Source of the DNA: Opitutaceae bacterium
GTDB lineage: Bacteria > Verrucomicrobiota > Verrucomicrobiia > Opitutales > Opitutaceae
Assembly (NCBI GenBank): GCA_018402455.1
Contig: JAGYIG010000005.1
Coordinates: 1 to 64,000, forward strand
Length of the DNA stretch: 64,000 nucleotides
Direction of reading: 5' to 3'
Part shown: positions 27,636-36,128 of the stretch, one piece after another
Numbering within the stretch: position 1 is the stretch's first letter
Layout: every line of letters starts with the position of its first letter
Made by a program: the position numbers and the translations under genes
The notes under the pieces: generated by a model
What the model saw: the letters and a program-made list of their open reading frames with translations, nothing else
What the model was told of the DNA's origin: nothing
Databases searched by the model: none

Positions 27636-30600
27636 ATGAATCCTTCCCTCGCTCACGACCTCGCCCTCAAAGCCGCCACCCACACTCCTTTCAGCGATCG
27701 CCCGACCTACGCGTGGCGCGAGTGCGTTCCCACGGACGCTCCCTTGTTGCCGGCTATCACCCTGCTGGCACCCACGGGTGAGACGTCGTTTGATTTGGGG
27801 GAAATCGCCGAGACCTTGGGCAACGCCATCACCAACGTGCACCTCGCCCGTGGCGAGAAGGGGAATATTTTCACTCCCGAGACCAAGGGGTTCGTTGCCT
27901 CGATTGTGAAGGAAGTCGCGGCCAACTTGTCCGCCCAAGCTCTAAAAAAATCCCCGCTCAAGGTCTCGCTCAACGACCTGTACGAGCTGATCGAGAAGAC
28001 CCTCGTTGACAACAACGCTTACGATGTTGCCAAAAGTCTTCTGCTCAACCGCTCCCGCAAGCTCGCCGACGGCTCCCGCCACGCGACCACCGGCGTCCGG
28101 GTGATTCGCCGCTCCAATCAGGTCGTGCCTTACATAGACCAGAAGGTGGAGATCGCCGTGCGCAAATCGTTCCTCTCTCTGCAGCAGGATTCAACCGCGG
28201 CCATTGAGGTGACCAAGGCCGTGACGTCCCGCGTACTCGGATCCAAGCAATCCTTCATGCACATTGAGGAAATCCAAGACATTGTGCAGGAGGAGCTCAT
28301 GAAGGCGGGCCATTTTAAGGTGGCCGAGGCCTACATCCTTTACCGCGCCCAGCGCAACGACCACCGCGACCAGACCAACGACAACGACGAAGGCGACGAA
28401 TCGGCCCTGCGGAAAGTCGCCGCCAAAGCGCAGCCTTCCATGATCATGGTCAAGCAGCTCGACGGCACCAACAAGCTGTGGGACCGCGAAGACCTCAAGA
28501 AGCGCATCGAGTTCGGCTCCATTGGCCTCGACCTCTGCCTCTCGCCCGCCGAAATCGAAGTCGAACTGCTGCGTTCCGTCTTCGATGAGATTTCCCAGAA
28601 GGACCTCGATTCGACCATCATCCTCAATTCGAAGACCCTGATCGAGAAGGACGCCGACTTCTCCAAATTTGCCGGCCGGATCCAGCTCACCTACATCTAC
28701 CAGGAAGTGCTCGGATGGGACATCCTCCGCGACGGTCCCGGCAAATTGAAGGATTTCCACAAGGACTCCCTCCAAAAGCACCTCGCCCATGGAGCCGAGA
28801 TCAAACGCGTCAACCCCGAGCTTCTAGACTACGACCTCGACCGCCTCGCCGAGGCCCTCGATCCCTCTGCCGACCTCGATCTCGACTTCCTCGGCGTGCA
28901 GACCCTCTACGATCGCTACCTCATCATCGACAAGACCGGGGCGAAGGCCCGCCGCCTTGAGACCCCGCAACTCTTCTGGATGCGGGTCGCGATGGGTCTG
29001 TTCATGGGGGAAGAAGGCGACCGCGAAGCCCGGGTGCTCTCGCTCTACAACCTCTACAAGAGCCGTCGCTTCTGTAGCTCCACGCCGACCCTCTTCAACT
29101 CCGGCACCCTCCACTCCCAGCTCTCCTCCTGCTACCTCTACTACGTCGATGACTCGCTTGAAGGCATCATGTATCGGGGCATCGCGGAAAACGCCCAGCT
29201 GTCCAAATGGGCCGGCGGTCTCGGCGGTTCTTGGACCGCAGTCCGCGGCACCGGCGCGCACATCGGCGGCACCAATGGCGAATCACAGGGCGTCATCCCT
29301 TTCCTCAAGCTCCACAACGATCAGCTCGTCGCGGTGAACCAAGGGGGCAAACGAAAGGGCTCAGGTTGTGCCTACATTGAGTCCTGGCATAACGACATCT
29401 ACGAATTCCTCGAGCTGCGGAAGAACACCGGCGACGACCGTCGCCGCACCCACGATATGAACACCGCGAATTGGATTCCCGATCTGTTCATGAAGCGTAT
29501 GGAGGCTCGGCAAGAGTGGACCCTCTTCCGCGCCAACGAAACCCCTGACCTGCACGACCTGTACGGCAAGGCCTTCGAAGCAGCCTACCTCAAATACGAA
29601 AAGATGGCCGAAGAAGGAAAAATCCACGGCACCAAGACCCAGGCGCTCGAGCTCTGGAAGAAGATGCTGTCGATGCTCTTCGAAACCGGTCATCCGTGGA
29701 TCACCTTCAAGGATGCCTGCAATATACGTTCCCCGCAGGACCACACCGGCGTGGTGCACTCCTCCAATCTGTGCACCGAAATCACGCTCAACACCTCCAA
29801 TGATGAAACCGCCGTCTGCAACCTCGGTTCGGTCGTCATCGAGAATCACCTCACGCCGGACGGTCAGATTGATCACCCGAAATTGAAAGAGACGATCACC
29901 ACCGCCATCCGCGCGCTGGACAACGTCATCGACATCAACTTCTACCCGACCAAAGCCGCCGAGACCTCCAACCGCCGTCACCGTCCGATCGGCATGGGGG
30001 TGATGGGACTCGCCAACGCGCTTTACCTCAAAGGGGTCGCCTTCGCTTCCGAAGAAGCCGTCGAGTTTAACGACGAAATGATGGAGGCCATTGCCTACTA
30101 CGCTTACGAAGCCTCCTCCGACCTCGCCTCCGAGCGGGGCACCTACTCGAGCTATCAGGGTTCCAAGTGGGACCGCGGACTCCTTCCCCCCGACACCGTC
30201 GATCTGCTGGAAAAAGAACGGGGAGCGCCGATCGAGGTGCCCCGGGGCGGCAAGCTGGACTGGACCCCGTTGCGCGAAAAAATTGCGAAGAATGGAATGC
30301 GCAACAGCAACGTCCTGGCCATCGCCCCGACCGCGACAATTTCAAATATCACCGGCACCAGCCCGTGCATTGAACCCGCTTACAAGAACCTCTTCGTGAA
30401 GAGCAACCTGTCGGGTGATTTCACCGTCTTGAATCACCACCTCGTCCGTGACCTGAAGGCGGTAGGCCTGTGGGATCAGGACATGATCGATAACCTTAAG
30501 TATTTCGACGGGGAGCTCAAAGACATCGATCGGATCCCGGAGGAAATTAAGGCCAAATACCTTACCTCTTTTGGCATCGATTACAAATGGGTCATCGATG

Positions 30601-30911
30601 CGGCGGCTCGCCGCCAAAAGTGGATCGACCAATCCCAGTCGGTGAACCTTTGGTTGGCGACACCGGACCTCAAGACCCTGAGCCACATGTATCGCCACGC
30701 TTGGCACACGGGCCTAAAGACCACCTATTACCTGCGCACCCTAGGGGCCTCCAACATCGAAAAAGCCACGGTCGCGGTGAAGAAAGAAGTCCGAGGCACG
30801 GCCGGTGACGCCGGTCGTGCGGCCGCCAAAAAAGCCTTTACCGAGGCGGAGAAGAAAGCCTGCTCCATCGAAGCCATGCGCAATGGCGAAGAGTGCGAAG
30901 CCTGCCAATGA
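27636..30911 (+). CDS. nrdA: Ribonucleotide reductase alpha subunit with multiple ATP-cones
   Basis: The 1091-residue catalytic subunit, reducing NDPs to dNDPs. About 360 N-terminal residues contain ATP-cone-like modules: a clear one about 150-238 (GVRVIRRSNQVVPYIDQKVE to AEAYILYRAQR), a second about 265-360 (MIMVKQLDGTNKLWDREDL to YIYQEVLGWD), and a degenerate one about 45-130. The barrel follows with Cys499 in SSCYLYYVDD, the Asn711/Cys713/Glu715 triad in SNLCTEITLN, Cys728 in AVCNLGSV, and a C-terminal redox pair ECEACQ. Tandem cones for dATP/ATP control and the class Ic NrdB partner both resemble the chlamydial enzyme. Confidence 0.95.
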   Translation: MNPSLAHDLALKAATHTPFSDRPTYAWRECVPTDAPLLPAITLLAPTGETSFDLGEIAETLGNAITNVHLARGEKGNIFTPETKGFVASIVKEVAANLSAQALKKSPLKVSLNDLYELIEKTLVDNNAYDVAKSLLLNRSRKLADGSRHATTGVRVIRRSNQVVPYIDQKVEIAVRKSFLSLQQDSTAAIEVTKAVTSRVLGSKQSFMHIEEIQDIVQEELMKAGHFKVAEAYILYRAQRNDHRDQTNDNDEGDESALRKVAAKAQPSMIMVKQLDGTNKLWDREDLKKRIEFGSIGLDLCLSPAEIEVELLRSVFDEISQKDLDSTIILNSKTLIEKDADFSKFAGRIQLTYIYQEVLGWDILRDGPGKLKDFHKDSLQKHLAHGAEIKRVNPELLDYDLDRLAEALDPSADLDLDFLGVQTLYDRYLIIDKTGAKARRLETPQLFWMRVAMGLFMGEEGDREARVLSLYNLYKSRRFCSSTPTLFNSGTLHSQLSSCYLYYVDDSLEGIMYRGIAENAQLSKWAGGLGGSWTAVRGTGAHIGGTNGESQGVIPFLKLHNDQLVAVNQGGKRKGSGCAYIESWHNDIYEFLELRKNTGDDRRRTHDMNTANWIPDLFMKRMEARQEWTLFRANETPDLHDLYGKAFEAAYLKYEKMAEEGKIHGTKTQALELWKKMLSMLFETGHPWITFKDACNIRSPQDHTGVVHSSNLCTEITLNTSNDETAVCNLGSVVIENHLTPDGQIDHPKLKETITTAIRALDNVIDINFYPTKAAETSNRRHRPIGMGVMGLANALYLKGVAFASEEAVEFNDEMMEAIAYYAYEASSDLASERGTYSSYQGSKWDRGLLPPDTVDLLEKERGAPIEVPRGGKLDWTPLREKIAKNGMRNSNVLAIAPTATISNITGTSPCIEPAYKNLFVKSNLSGDFTVLNHHLVRDLKAVGLWDQDMIDNLKYFDGELKDIDRIPEEIKAKYLTSFGIDYKWVIDAAARRQKWIDQSQSVNLWLATPDLKTLSHMYRHAWHTGLKTTYYLRTLGASNIEKATVAVKKEVRGTAGDAGRAAAKKAFTEAEKKACSIEAMRNGEECEACQ

Positions 30912-30934
30912 GAGGGGTTACGAGGTCCAGCGCG

Positions 30935-31016
30935 GGTTGCTCCCGGTAAGTTACCGTCGGCTCGAGACGCCTGGAACTGAGCGGTCCAGTGGGGAGCAAC
31001 CGCCCCTGCCGGGGCG
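30935..31016. other. Long inverted repeat after nrdA (possible 3' end structure)
   Basis: GGTTGCTCCC (30935-30944) pairs with GGGAGCAACC (30992-31001), immediately followed by a compact CGCCCC/GGGGCG hairpin (31001-31016). It lies between the nrdA stop and the convergent DUF1275 gene. There is no T-run, so if it stops transcription it would not be a classic intrinsic terminator. Confidence 0.35.
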
Positions 31017-31073
31017 TGCCGCTTTGGCACCAGGCGATGGGTGGGACGTATTCTCGGCAGGACCAGCGGCAGT

Positions 31074-31762
31074 TCATTCAACCGTGAGGGCCGGCTTGGT
31101 TCGCCTCAGTCTCTTGTAGACACTCCAAATGAACCCTCCCAGTAGGTAGCCCATGCCGGTCAATAACAGCCAATTGCCCCGGTCGTGGAGCACAAATGCA
31201 CTGCTGACCACCGCCCCGATTTGGAAAGACAGGGTGATGAAAATGGGGATGGATAATTTCCAATCCTCAATTTTGTAACCGCGAAACTTCATGCCCAAAT
31301 GAATTCCAAAATCGGTGAAGAGTCCGGTCAAATGGGTCGTCCGTAACACCACCCCCCGATAGCGACTGGCCAGTGCATTCTGTGCTCCGCAAACCGCACT
31401 GGCGATGGCGATCGAGGTCATGGGGTAAGGAGCAAACGTGAAGTGGGCCACGATCAAAAATAGCCCCAACCCGGATAAAATGCGCCCGTAGGGCTTGTCG
31501 ATCTCAAGGTTGGGGTGGTGGAGTAGGAACCCGGAAAATACCGCCCCCAAGATAAAGCCGCATGTCGCGGTCGTCACATTGGTGATGTGAAAATTCCCGG
31601 TGTCCCCCAAAGCGAGAGCCCAGAACCAATCCTCGCAATGTCCCCGGTCAGGTGAGTGACGGATGTCCCGGTCACAATGAGAAATCCCGTGTTCAGGAAT
31701 GAAGCGCCAAACGCCAGCAGACACCCACCAAAAACGATCTGACGGGGAGTAATGGGGCGCAT
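31074..31762 (-). pseudogene. YoaK/DUF1275 family membrane protein with a frameshift
   Basis: The gene starts at ATG 31762 (MRPITPRQIVFGGCLLAFGA, then SVTHLTGDIARIGSG) and continues, one frame away, as ALGDTGNFHITNVTTATCGF through the conserved membrane segments to the stop at 31074. The switch falls near 31610, where CTCTC in place of CTC would account for it as a 2-base duplication. The total length is 3n+2. DUF1275 proteins are six-helix membrane proteins of unknown function. The last 200 residues are intact, so the lesion may be recent or a sequence error. Confidence 0.75.
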
Positions 31763-32184
31763 ACTACTTTGGGGGCGAATGCCAATTTGTTACGCTAAAG
31801 TGAGAGAGTTTGCAGCAGGGTAACCCGTGGTCGTGTTCTCTACCGGTCTTTAGGTTCCACGGCAAAGCTAACGCGGGAGGAAGGAAAAGCTGATGAATGA
31901 GCATTGGCCAAACTCCATCAAAGCCCTAAATAGGGAAGCGAGGCAGGAAACATCGACCGTTGAATCGAGCGATTGGTTTTTTCCGCGAACCTGATTGCCG
32001 ACAGGGTTGCAGAGCGATCGGCCTCCCGCCTGGGGACGGGCCGAACGGGAGAGAGGGAGGCAAGACGATCCGCAATGCCTTGCTCAATTCTTAATTGATT
32101 AGCTAAGCTTCCCTTCCCCCTGATCGTTCTGTTCAGGAAAGCGCTCCGGTCAGGGGCTCACTCAATTTCTCAATTTAAAATCCC
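31763..32184. other. 422-bp intergenic region, no gene found
   Basis: No convincing reading frame. The segment 31795-31900 is hairpin-prone, and 32085-32180 is AT-rich (CTTAATTGATTAGCTAAG) with a TCAATTTC/TCAATTTA direct repeat just before the next gene. It probably holds the promoter of the exported protein at 32185. I could not match it to a known riboswitch. Confidence 0.45.
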
Positions 32185-32613
32185 ATGCGCTCTCTCACCC
32201 CTCTCTTTCTATTTGCGCTGCTGACGATCCCGGTTTTTGCGGCGGACCGCGATCTCACCATTTCCGCGCCAAGCCAAGCTCAGCCCGGCGCGTCCGTTGA
32301 AGTCGTGATCACGGTGAAAACCACCGATATCGCGGACGAAGGGGTGAAATTCCTCCAAGCGGAGTTTTCCGTCGATGGCGGCGAAACTTGGGCAGCCATA
32401 TGCTATGACTCCGATCTCGGATCGGCGGCTACGCGCAGCGTCACCATCGAGGTCGGTCCGGCCGCCACGCAGACCATCATTCGTGCTCGATCCGCGTTTC
32501 GGGGTGGCGCCGATGGCGATGTTGATTTTGCCGGAAAACCCATCGCTTGGGAAAAGTCCTGGAGCCAATGGAAGTCGCCGCCGGCCAGGATTGCGACCAT
32601 CGACGTAAAGTAA
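32185..32613 (+). CDS. Small exported protein of unknown function
   Basis: 142 residues with a clear Sec signal peptide (MRSLTPLFLFALLTIPVFAA, cut before DRDLT). The mature part looks like a single beta-sandwich domain: LTISAPSQAQPGASVEVVIT, then FSVDGGETWAAICYDSD, then QTIIRARSAFRGG. This pattern, with a DGGETW motif, resembles Ig-like or fibronectin-like domains that follow BNR-type repeats. No enzyme motif is seen. It stands alone between the DUF1275 pseudogene and the helicase. The true function is unknown. Confidence 0.7.
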   Translation: MRSLTPLFLFALLTIPVFAADRDLTISAPSQAQPGASVEVVITVKTTDIADEGVKFLQAEFSVDGGETWAAICYDSDLGSAATRSVTIEVGPAATQTIIRARSAFRGGADGDVDFAGKPIAWEKSWSQWKSPPARIATIDVK

Positions 32614-32691
32614 GCTCGTTGGCGGGCGCCAGCAACCTGCGCCCTTCGTTGCGGAGCTCAGGCGCTCCCTCGGTGTGCAACGACCTGGGCG

Positions 32692-32719
32692 GCACGGGGC
32701 ACGGGGCACGGGGCATGGG
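32692..32719. repeat. Heptanucleotide tandem repeat (GCACGGG x4)
   Basis: Four tandem copies of GCACGGG (the last is GCATGGG) lie 20 bases beyond the helicase stop, in the space between convergent genes. This is a simple repeat that may vary in copy number between strains. Confidence 0.75.
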
Positions 32720-32739
32720 TATGTGCGCCCTGAATGAAT

Positions 32740-34017
32740 CTAGGGCTGCGACTGGTTGAGTGGCTCGCCGGGTTTGAGGCCAAGCGCCTCGCGTCGTTTA
32801 TCCTTCTTGCTCTTGCGCTTGCCTTTGATGCCTCCCACGGCGGGCAGCTCGGGGGCCAGGATGGGCTCAACCATGCTCGGCTCGAAGCCCTCGATTTGCT
32901 CCCGGGGGATCGTCCGCCCGAGTTTTTCTTCAATCAGCAAAAAGTGTTCAAACAGATCGGCGCCCACCAAGCTGATGGCCTCGCCGGTCTCACCGGCGCG
33001 CGCCGTGCGCCCGACGCGGTGGGTGTAAATGATAGCCGAGCGCGGCAAATCGTAGTTCACCACGACCGGCAACCTCACAAAGTCCAACCCGCGGGCGGCG
33101 ATATCGGTCGCGACGAGCACCTTCAGTTTGCCTTCTTTGAAGTCGGCGAGCACCTGCGTGCGGGCACCTTGACTGAGCTCGCCGTGGAGAGATCCGGATG
33201 CGATCTTGAGACGATTCAGTTTCTCCGCGACGTGTTTGGTCGAATACTTGGTGGAGACAAAGACCAGCACGCGGGACCATGCCGGATGGGTCTCGATCAA
33301 GCGTCGCAACAACTGGGTGCGACGGGGCGGATCGACTTCGATCGCACGCTCGGTGAGGACGGGGGTGGTCACCGGCGTGTCGGCAACGACAATGTGCGTG
33401 GGCTCATGCAACAGTGATTTGGCCAGGGCGGTGACCTCGGGCGGGAAGGTGGCCGAGAAAAGCAGGTTCTGCCGCTCAACGGGCAGGAGCGCTAGAATCC
33501 GTCGCAACTCTTCAGCGAAGCCCAATTCAAAAAGTTTGTCGGCCTCGTCGAGCACGAGGGTTTCGACGGCGTCCAAGCGCAGCGCGTTGCAGTCGATCAG
33601 ATCGAGCAGGCGGCCGGGCGTGGCCACCACCACATCAGCTCCGCCGCGCAGATCCATCATTTGGGGATTTATGGAGACCCCTCCCGAAGCGGTGATGATT
33701 TTGGCCGGTGGCGAGAAGAGATGTTTGCCGTAATGGACGAAGGAGGCGCCGACTTGGACTGCGAGCTCACGGGTGGGAACAAGCACCAAGGTGGGCGTCC
33801 GACGCTCGGTCGGGTTTGATTTTTCCGAAAGATGCTGGAGCAGCGGCAGGGCGAAGGCCGCGGTCTTGCCCGATCCCGTTGGGGCCTGCGCCCAGACATC
33901 ATGGCCACGCAGGATCGCGGGGATGGCTTCACTCTGCACGGGCGTCGGTGAGACATGGTTTCGCTCGTCGAGCGAACGAATCAAAGCAGGAGACAAACCC
34001 AAAGCGGCAAATGGCAT
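32740..34017 (-). CDS. DEAD-box ATP-dependent RNA helicase
   Basis: 425 residues, RhlE-like. Motifs in order: Q motif (SPTPVQSEAIPAIL), Walker A QAPTGSGKTAA, PTRELAVQ, TPGRLLDLI, VLDEADKLF (DEAD), FSATFP (SAT), then the second RecA domain with VATDIAARGLDF and HRVGRTARAGETG. The basic C-terminal tail (KGKRKSKKDKRRE) likely binds RNA. Such helicases remodel RNA in ribosome assembly and mRNA decay, often in cold. Start ATG 34017. Confidence 0.93.
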   Translation of the reverse strand: MPFAALGLSPALIRSLDERNHVSPTPVQSEAIPAILRGHDVWAQAPTGSGKTAAFALPLLQHLSEKSNPTERRTPTLVLVPTRELAVQVGASFVHYGKHLFSPPAKIITASGGVSINPQMMDLRGGADVVVATPGRLLDLIDCNALRLDAVETLVLDEADKLFELGFAEELRRILALLPVERQNLLFSATFPPEVTALAKSLLHEPTHIVVADTPVTTPVLTERAIEVDPPRRTQLLRRLIETHPAWSRVLVFVSTKYSTKHVAEKLNRLKIASGSLHGELSQGARTQVLADFKEGKLKVLVATDIAARGLDFVRLPVVVNYDLPRSAIIYTHRVGRTARAGETGEAISLVGADLFEHFLLIEEKLGRTIPREQIEGFEPSMVEPILAPELPAVGGIKGKRKSKKDKRREALGLKPGEPLNQSQP

Positions 34018-34170
34018 GACTACGCGATGACGGCCTCACGCCGGGAAGGGAACGCTATTTCTCTAGTCCGACTGACTCAGGCCCCCCCTCATGGGTGGAT
34101 AGCAACCTCCGCCACCGGTCTTCCGGGCAATCGTGCTCTAATCGAGCGGCAGTTTCCCTCCTCAAACGGG

Positions 34171-34917
34171 TTACTGGTGCACCCAGCCCCGATCGGCGAC
34201 AATGCCCTGGCCGGTGATGTCGCCGCTGGCTTCACTGGCTAGAAAGGCGAAAACGGGTTCCACGGTTTCGGGGGTAATGCGACCGGGCAGGCATTGGCCC
34301 GCGGTTGTTTCGCGGGCGACCTTTGCCTGATCGGGGAACATCCGGAGCTCACCGTCGGTGAGCACTGCGCCCAGATGGACGGCATTGACCCGCACGCCGT
34401 GCGGACCGAGGTCACGGGCCAGCCCTCGGGTGAGTCCGACGATAGCAGCCTTGGAGCTATGGTAGTGGGCAAGATTGGCGGTGCCGGCGATGAACCCTAT
34501 GCTACCGATGTTGATGATGCTCCCGGTCCCTTGGCTGATCATGGTTGGAATCACGGCTTCGATACACCGCCAAACCCCGTCGAGATTGATCCCCATGGTT
34601 TCCCGCCAGCGCGCTTCGTTGAGTTCCGTCGCGCGGCAGCGGGGATAGATACCGGCATTGTTAATTAGCACATCGATTCGACCGAACTTCGCCAGGCACG
34701 TGTGCACGGCGGCGGTGACTTGTCCCGGGTTCGTGACATCCATGGCCAAAGGAAGAACATCAGATTCCGGCTTGAGGGAGCCGGGGGGTGACATCGGCCG
34801 CAGCAATCCTGCGGCCACTTTTGCTCCCCGGCGGGCAAACCCAACGGCCAGTCCCAAGCCCAGTCCCTCGTCGCAACCAGTTATAAGGCAGACCTTGTTG
34901 GTTAAGTCTTGATGCAT
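34171..34917 (-). CDS. SDR family NAD(P)-dependent oxidoreductase
   Basis: 248 residues, classical short-chain dehydrogenase. The cofactor motif is CLITGCDEGLGLGLAVGFA (TGxxxGxG), followed by NNAG (VLINNAGIYP), a catalytic Ser in INIGSIGFI, and the Tyr-Lys pair in AHYHSSKAAIVG. The C-terminus GDITGQGIVADRGW is typical. It reduces or oxidises an unknown alcohol or ketone. Start ATG 34917 (MHQDLTNKVCLITG). A RAYT-linked repeat begins 54 bases upstream of the start. Confidence 0.9.
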   Translation of the reverse strand: MHQDLTNKVCLITGCDEGLGLGLAVGFARRGAKVAAGLLRPMSPPGSLKPESDVLPLAMDVTNPGQVTAAVHTCLAKFGRIDVLINNAGIYPRCRATELNEARWRETMGINLDGVWRCIEAVIPTMISQGTGSIINIGSIGFIAGTANLAHYHSSKAAIVGLTRGLARDLGPHGVRVNAVHLGAVLTDGELRMFPDQAKVARETTAGQCLPGRITPETVEPVFAFLASEASGDITGQGIVADRGWVHQ

Positions 34918-34970
34918 CGGAATCCTGATCCCAGCAGGATCCACGGCTCCAATAGTTACAAGGCCTCATT

Positions 34971-34990
34971 TTATAGGGACAGGTTAAAAA
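34971..34990 (+). repeat. RAYT-linked repeat, copy 1 (TTATAGGGACAGGTTAAAAA)
   Basis: The 20-mer is identical to that at 54427-54446, and its GGGACAGGTTA core is shared with copy 2 at 38022. It lies 45 bases before the transposase start. After it comes TAG-N11-ATCGGAAGA; copy 2 also carries ATCGGAAGA soon after its core. All three copies are in the same orientation. Confidence 0.85.
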
Positions 34991-35034
34991 TAGTTGCCTA
35001 GATCGGAAGATTTGGGTTGGGTGGTGGGGTGAGA

Positions 35035-36027
35035 ATGGCTCGGATCAAGGTGGATGCGGTAAAAGCGGCGGCGGTTTACCACGCGATGACGCGGACGGTG
35101 AACGGCGAGCACCTCCTGGACGATGTCGCCAAGGAAGTCCTGCGGAAGCAATTGTGGCAGATCGCCGACTATTGCGGTCTGGAAATCATTACCTACGCAG
35201 TCATGGCCAATCACTTCCATGTCCTCGTGCGGGTTCCGCGAAAGGAACCGATTTCCGATCGAGAATTGATTCGCAGATATCGTGTTCTCTACCCGAACCC
35301 CACCAAATACCAATCCGCGCAGTTCGAGGTGATTCAGTCGCAGCTTAAAGCCAATGGAGCAGAGGCCGTCGCCTGGCGGGAACGCCAGACGGCAATGATG
35401 GGAGATCTTTCTCCTTTCATGAAATTGGTGAAACAACGCTTTTCCGTGTGGTATAACCGGACCCATCAGCGTTTTGGCACCCTGTGGTCTGAGCGCTTTA
35501 AAAGTGTGTTGGTTCAGGCGAAATCTGGGGTGCTGCGCACGATGGCAGCTTATATCGATTTGAACCCCGTGCGGGCCGGCTTGGTCAACGATCCCAAAGA
35601 CTATCGGTTCTGTGGCTATGCGGAAGGGGTCGCTGGCTACCAACCGATTCAGCGGAGCCTGGCGCGATTGGTCGATAACGGAAAATCGCTCGGTTGGTCG
35701 CGGACGCATGACTCCTACCGGCAGACGCTCTTTGGCAAAGGTGCCGCGTCCCGAACCGATCGGTCGAGGATTGATCGTGCCGAACTCGAAAAAGTGCTCA
35801 AAGCAAAGGGGCGCTTGCCCCTCCATCGGGTGCTGCGTTGTCGGGTTCGCTATTTCAGTGATGGAGCAGTGCTCGGGGGCCACGCGTTTGTCCTCAAACA
35901 CCTCCGCACCTATCAAACCCTGACCGGGCGCCACAGCCGTACCGCGCCCCGCAAGATTCCCCGGATCACCGATTGGGAAGTGGACTTGTCCACCCTGAGG
36001 GGGCTGAGACGAACCGTCTTTGGATAG
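35035..36027 (+). CDS. REP-associated tyrosine transposase (RAYT, IS200/IS605-type Y1 HUH)
   Basis: A 330-residue Y1 transposase. The HUH metal site is His60/His62 in YAVMANHFHVLVR; the likely nucleophile is Tyr140 in RFSVWYNRTHQRFG; and TLWSERFKSVLV and YIDLNPVRAGLV are family hallmarks. RAYTs are domesticated single-strand transposases that mobilise or maintain short palindromic repeats without moving themselves. Start ATG 35035 after GGTGGGGTG. It sits just inside repeat copy 1. The following ligase gene is in the same orientation 101 bases on. The C-terminal third is basic and not assigned. Confidence 0.92.
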   Translation: MARIKVDAVKAAAVYHAMTRTVNGEHLLDDVAKEVLRKQLWQIADYCGLEIITYAVMANHFHVLVRVPRKEPISDRELIRRYRVLYPNPTKYQSAQFEVIQSQLKANGAEAVAWRERQTAMMGDLSPFMKLVKQRFSVWYNRTHQRFGTLWSERFKSVLVQAKSGVLRTMAAYIDLNPVRAGLVNDPKDYRFCGYAEGVAGYQPIQRSLARLVDNGKSLGWSRTHDSYRQTLFGKGAASRTDRSRIDRAELEKVLKAKGRLPLHRVLRCRVRYFSDGAVLGGHAFVLKHLRTYQTLTGRHSRTAPRKIPRITDWEVDLSTLRGLRRTVFG

Positions 36028-36128
36028 CCAGTATGCCCCCCCATCGGGAGTTTTTTCAGCCCTGAAAGAGGTCGATTTTAGGCGATGATTTTTGGAAGAT
36101 CCGAATAGAAGCCAGCGTTCTAGAGTCC

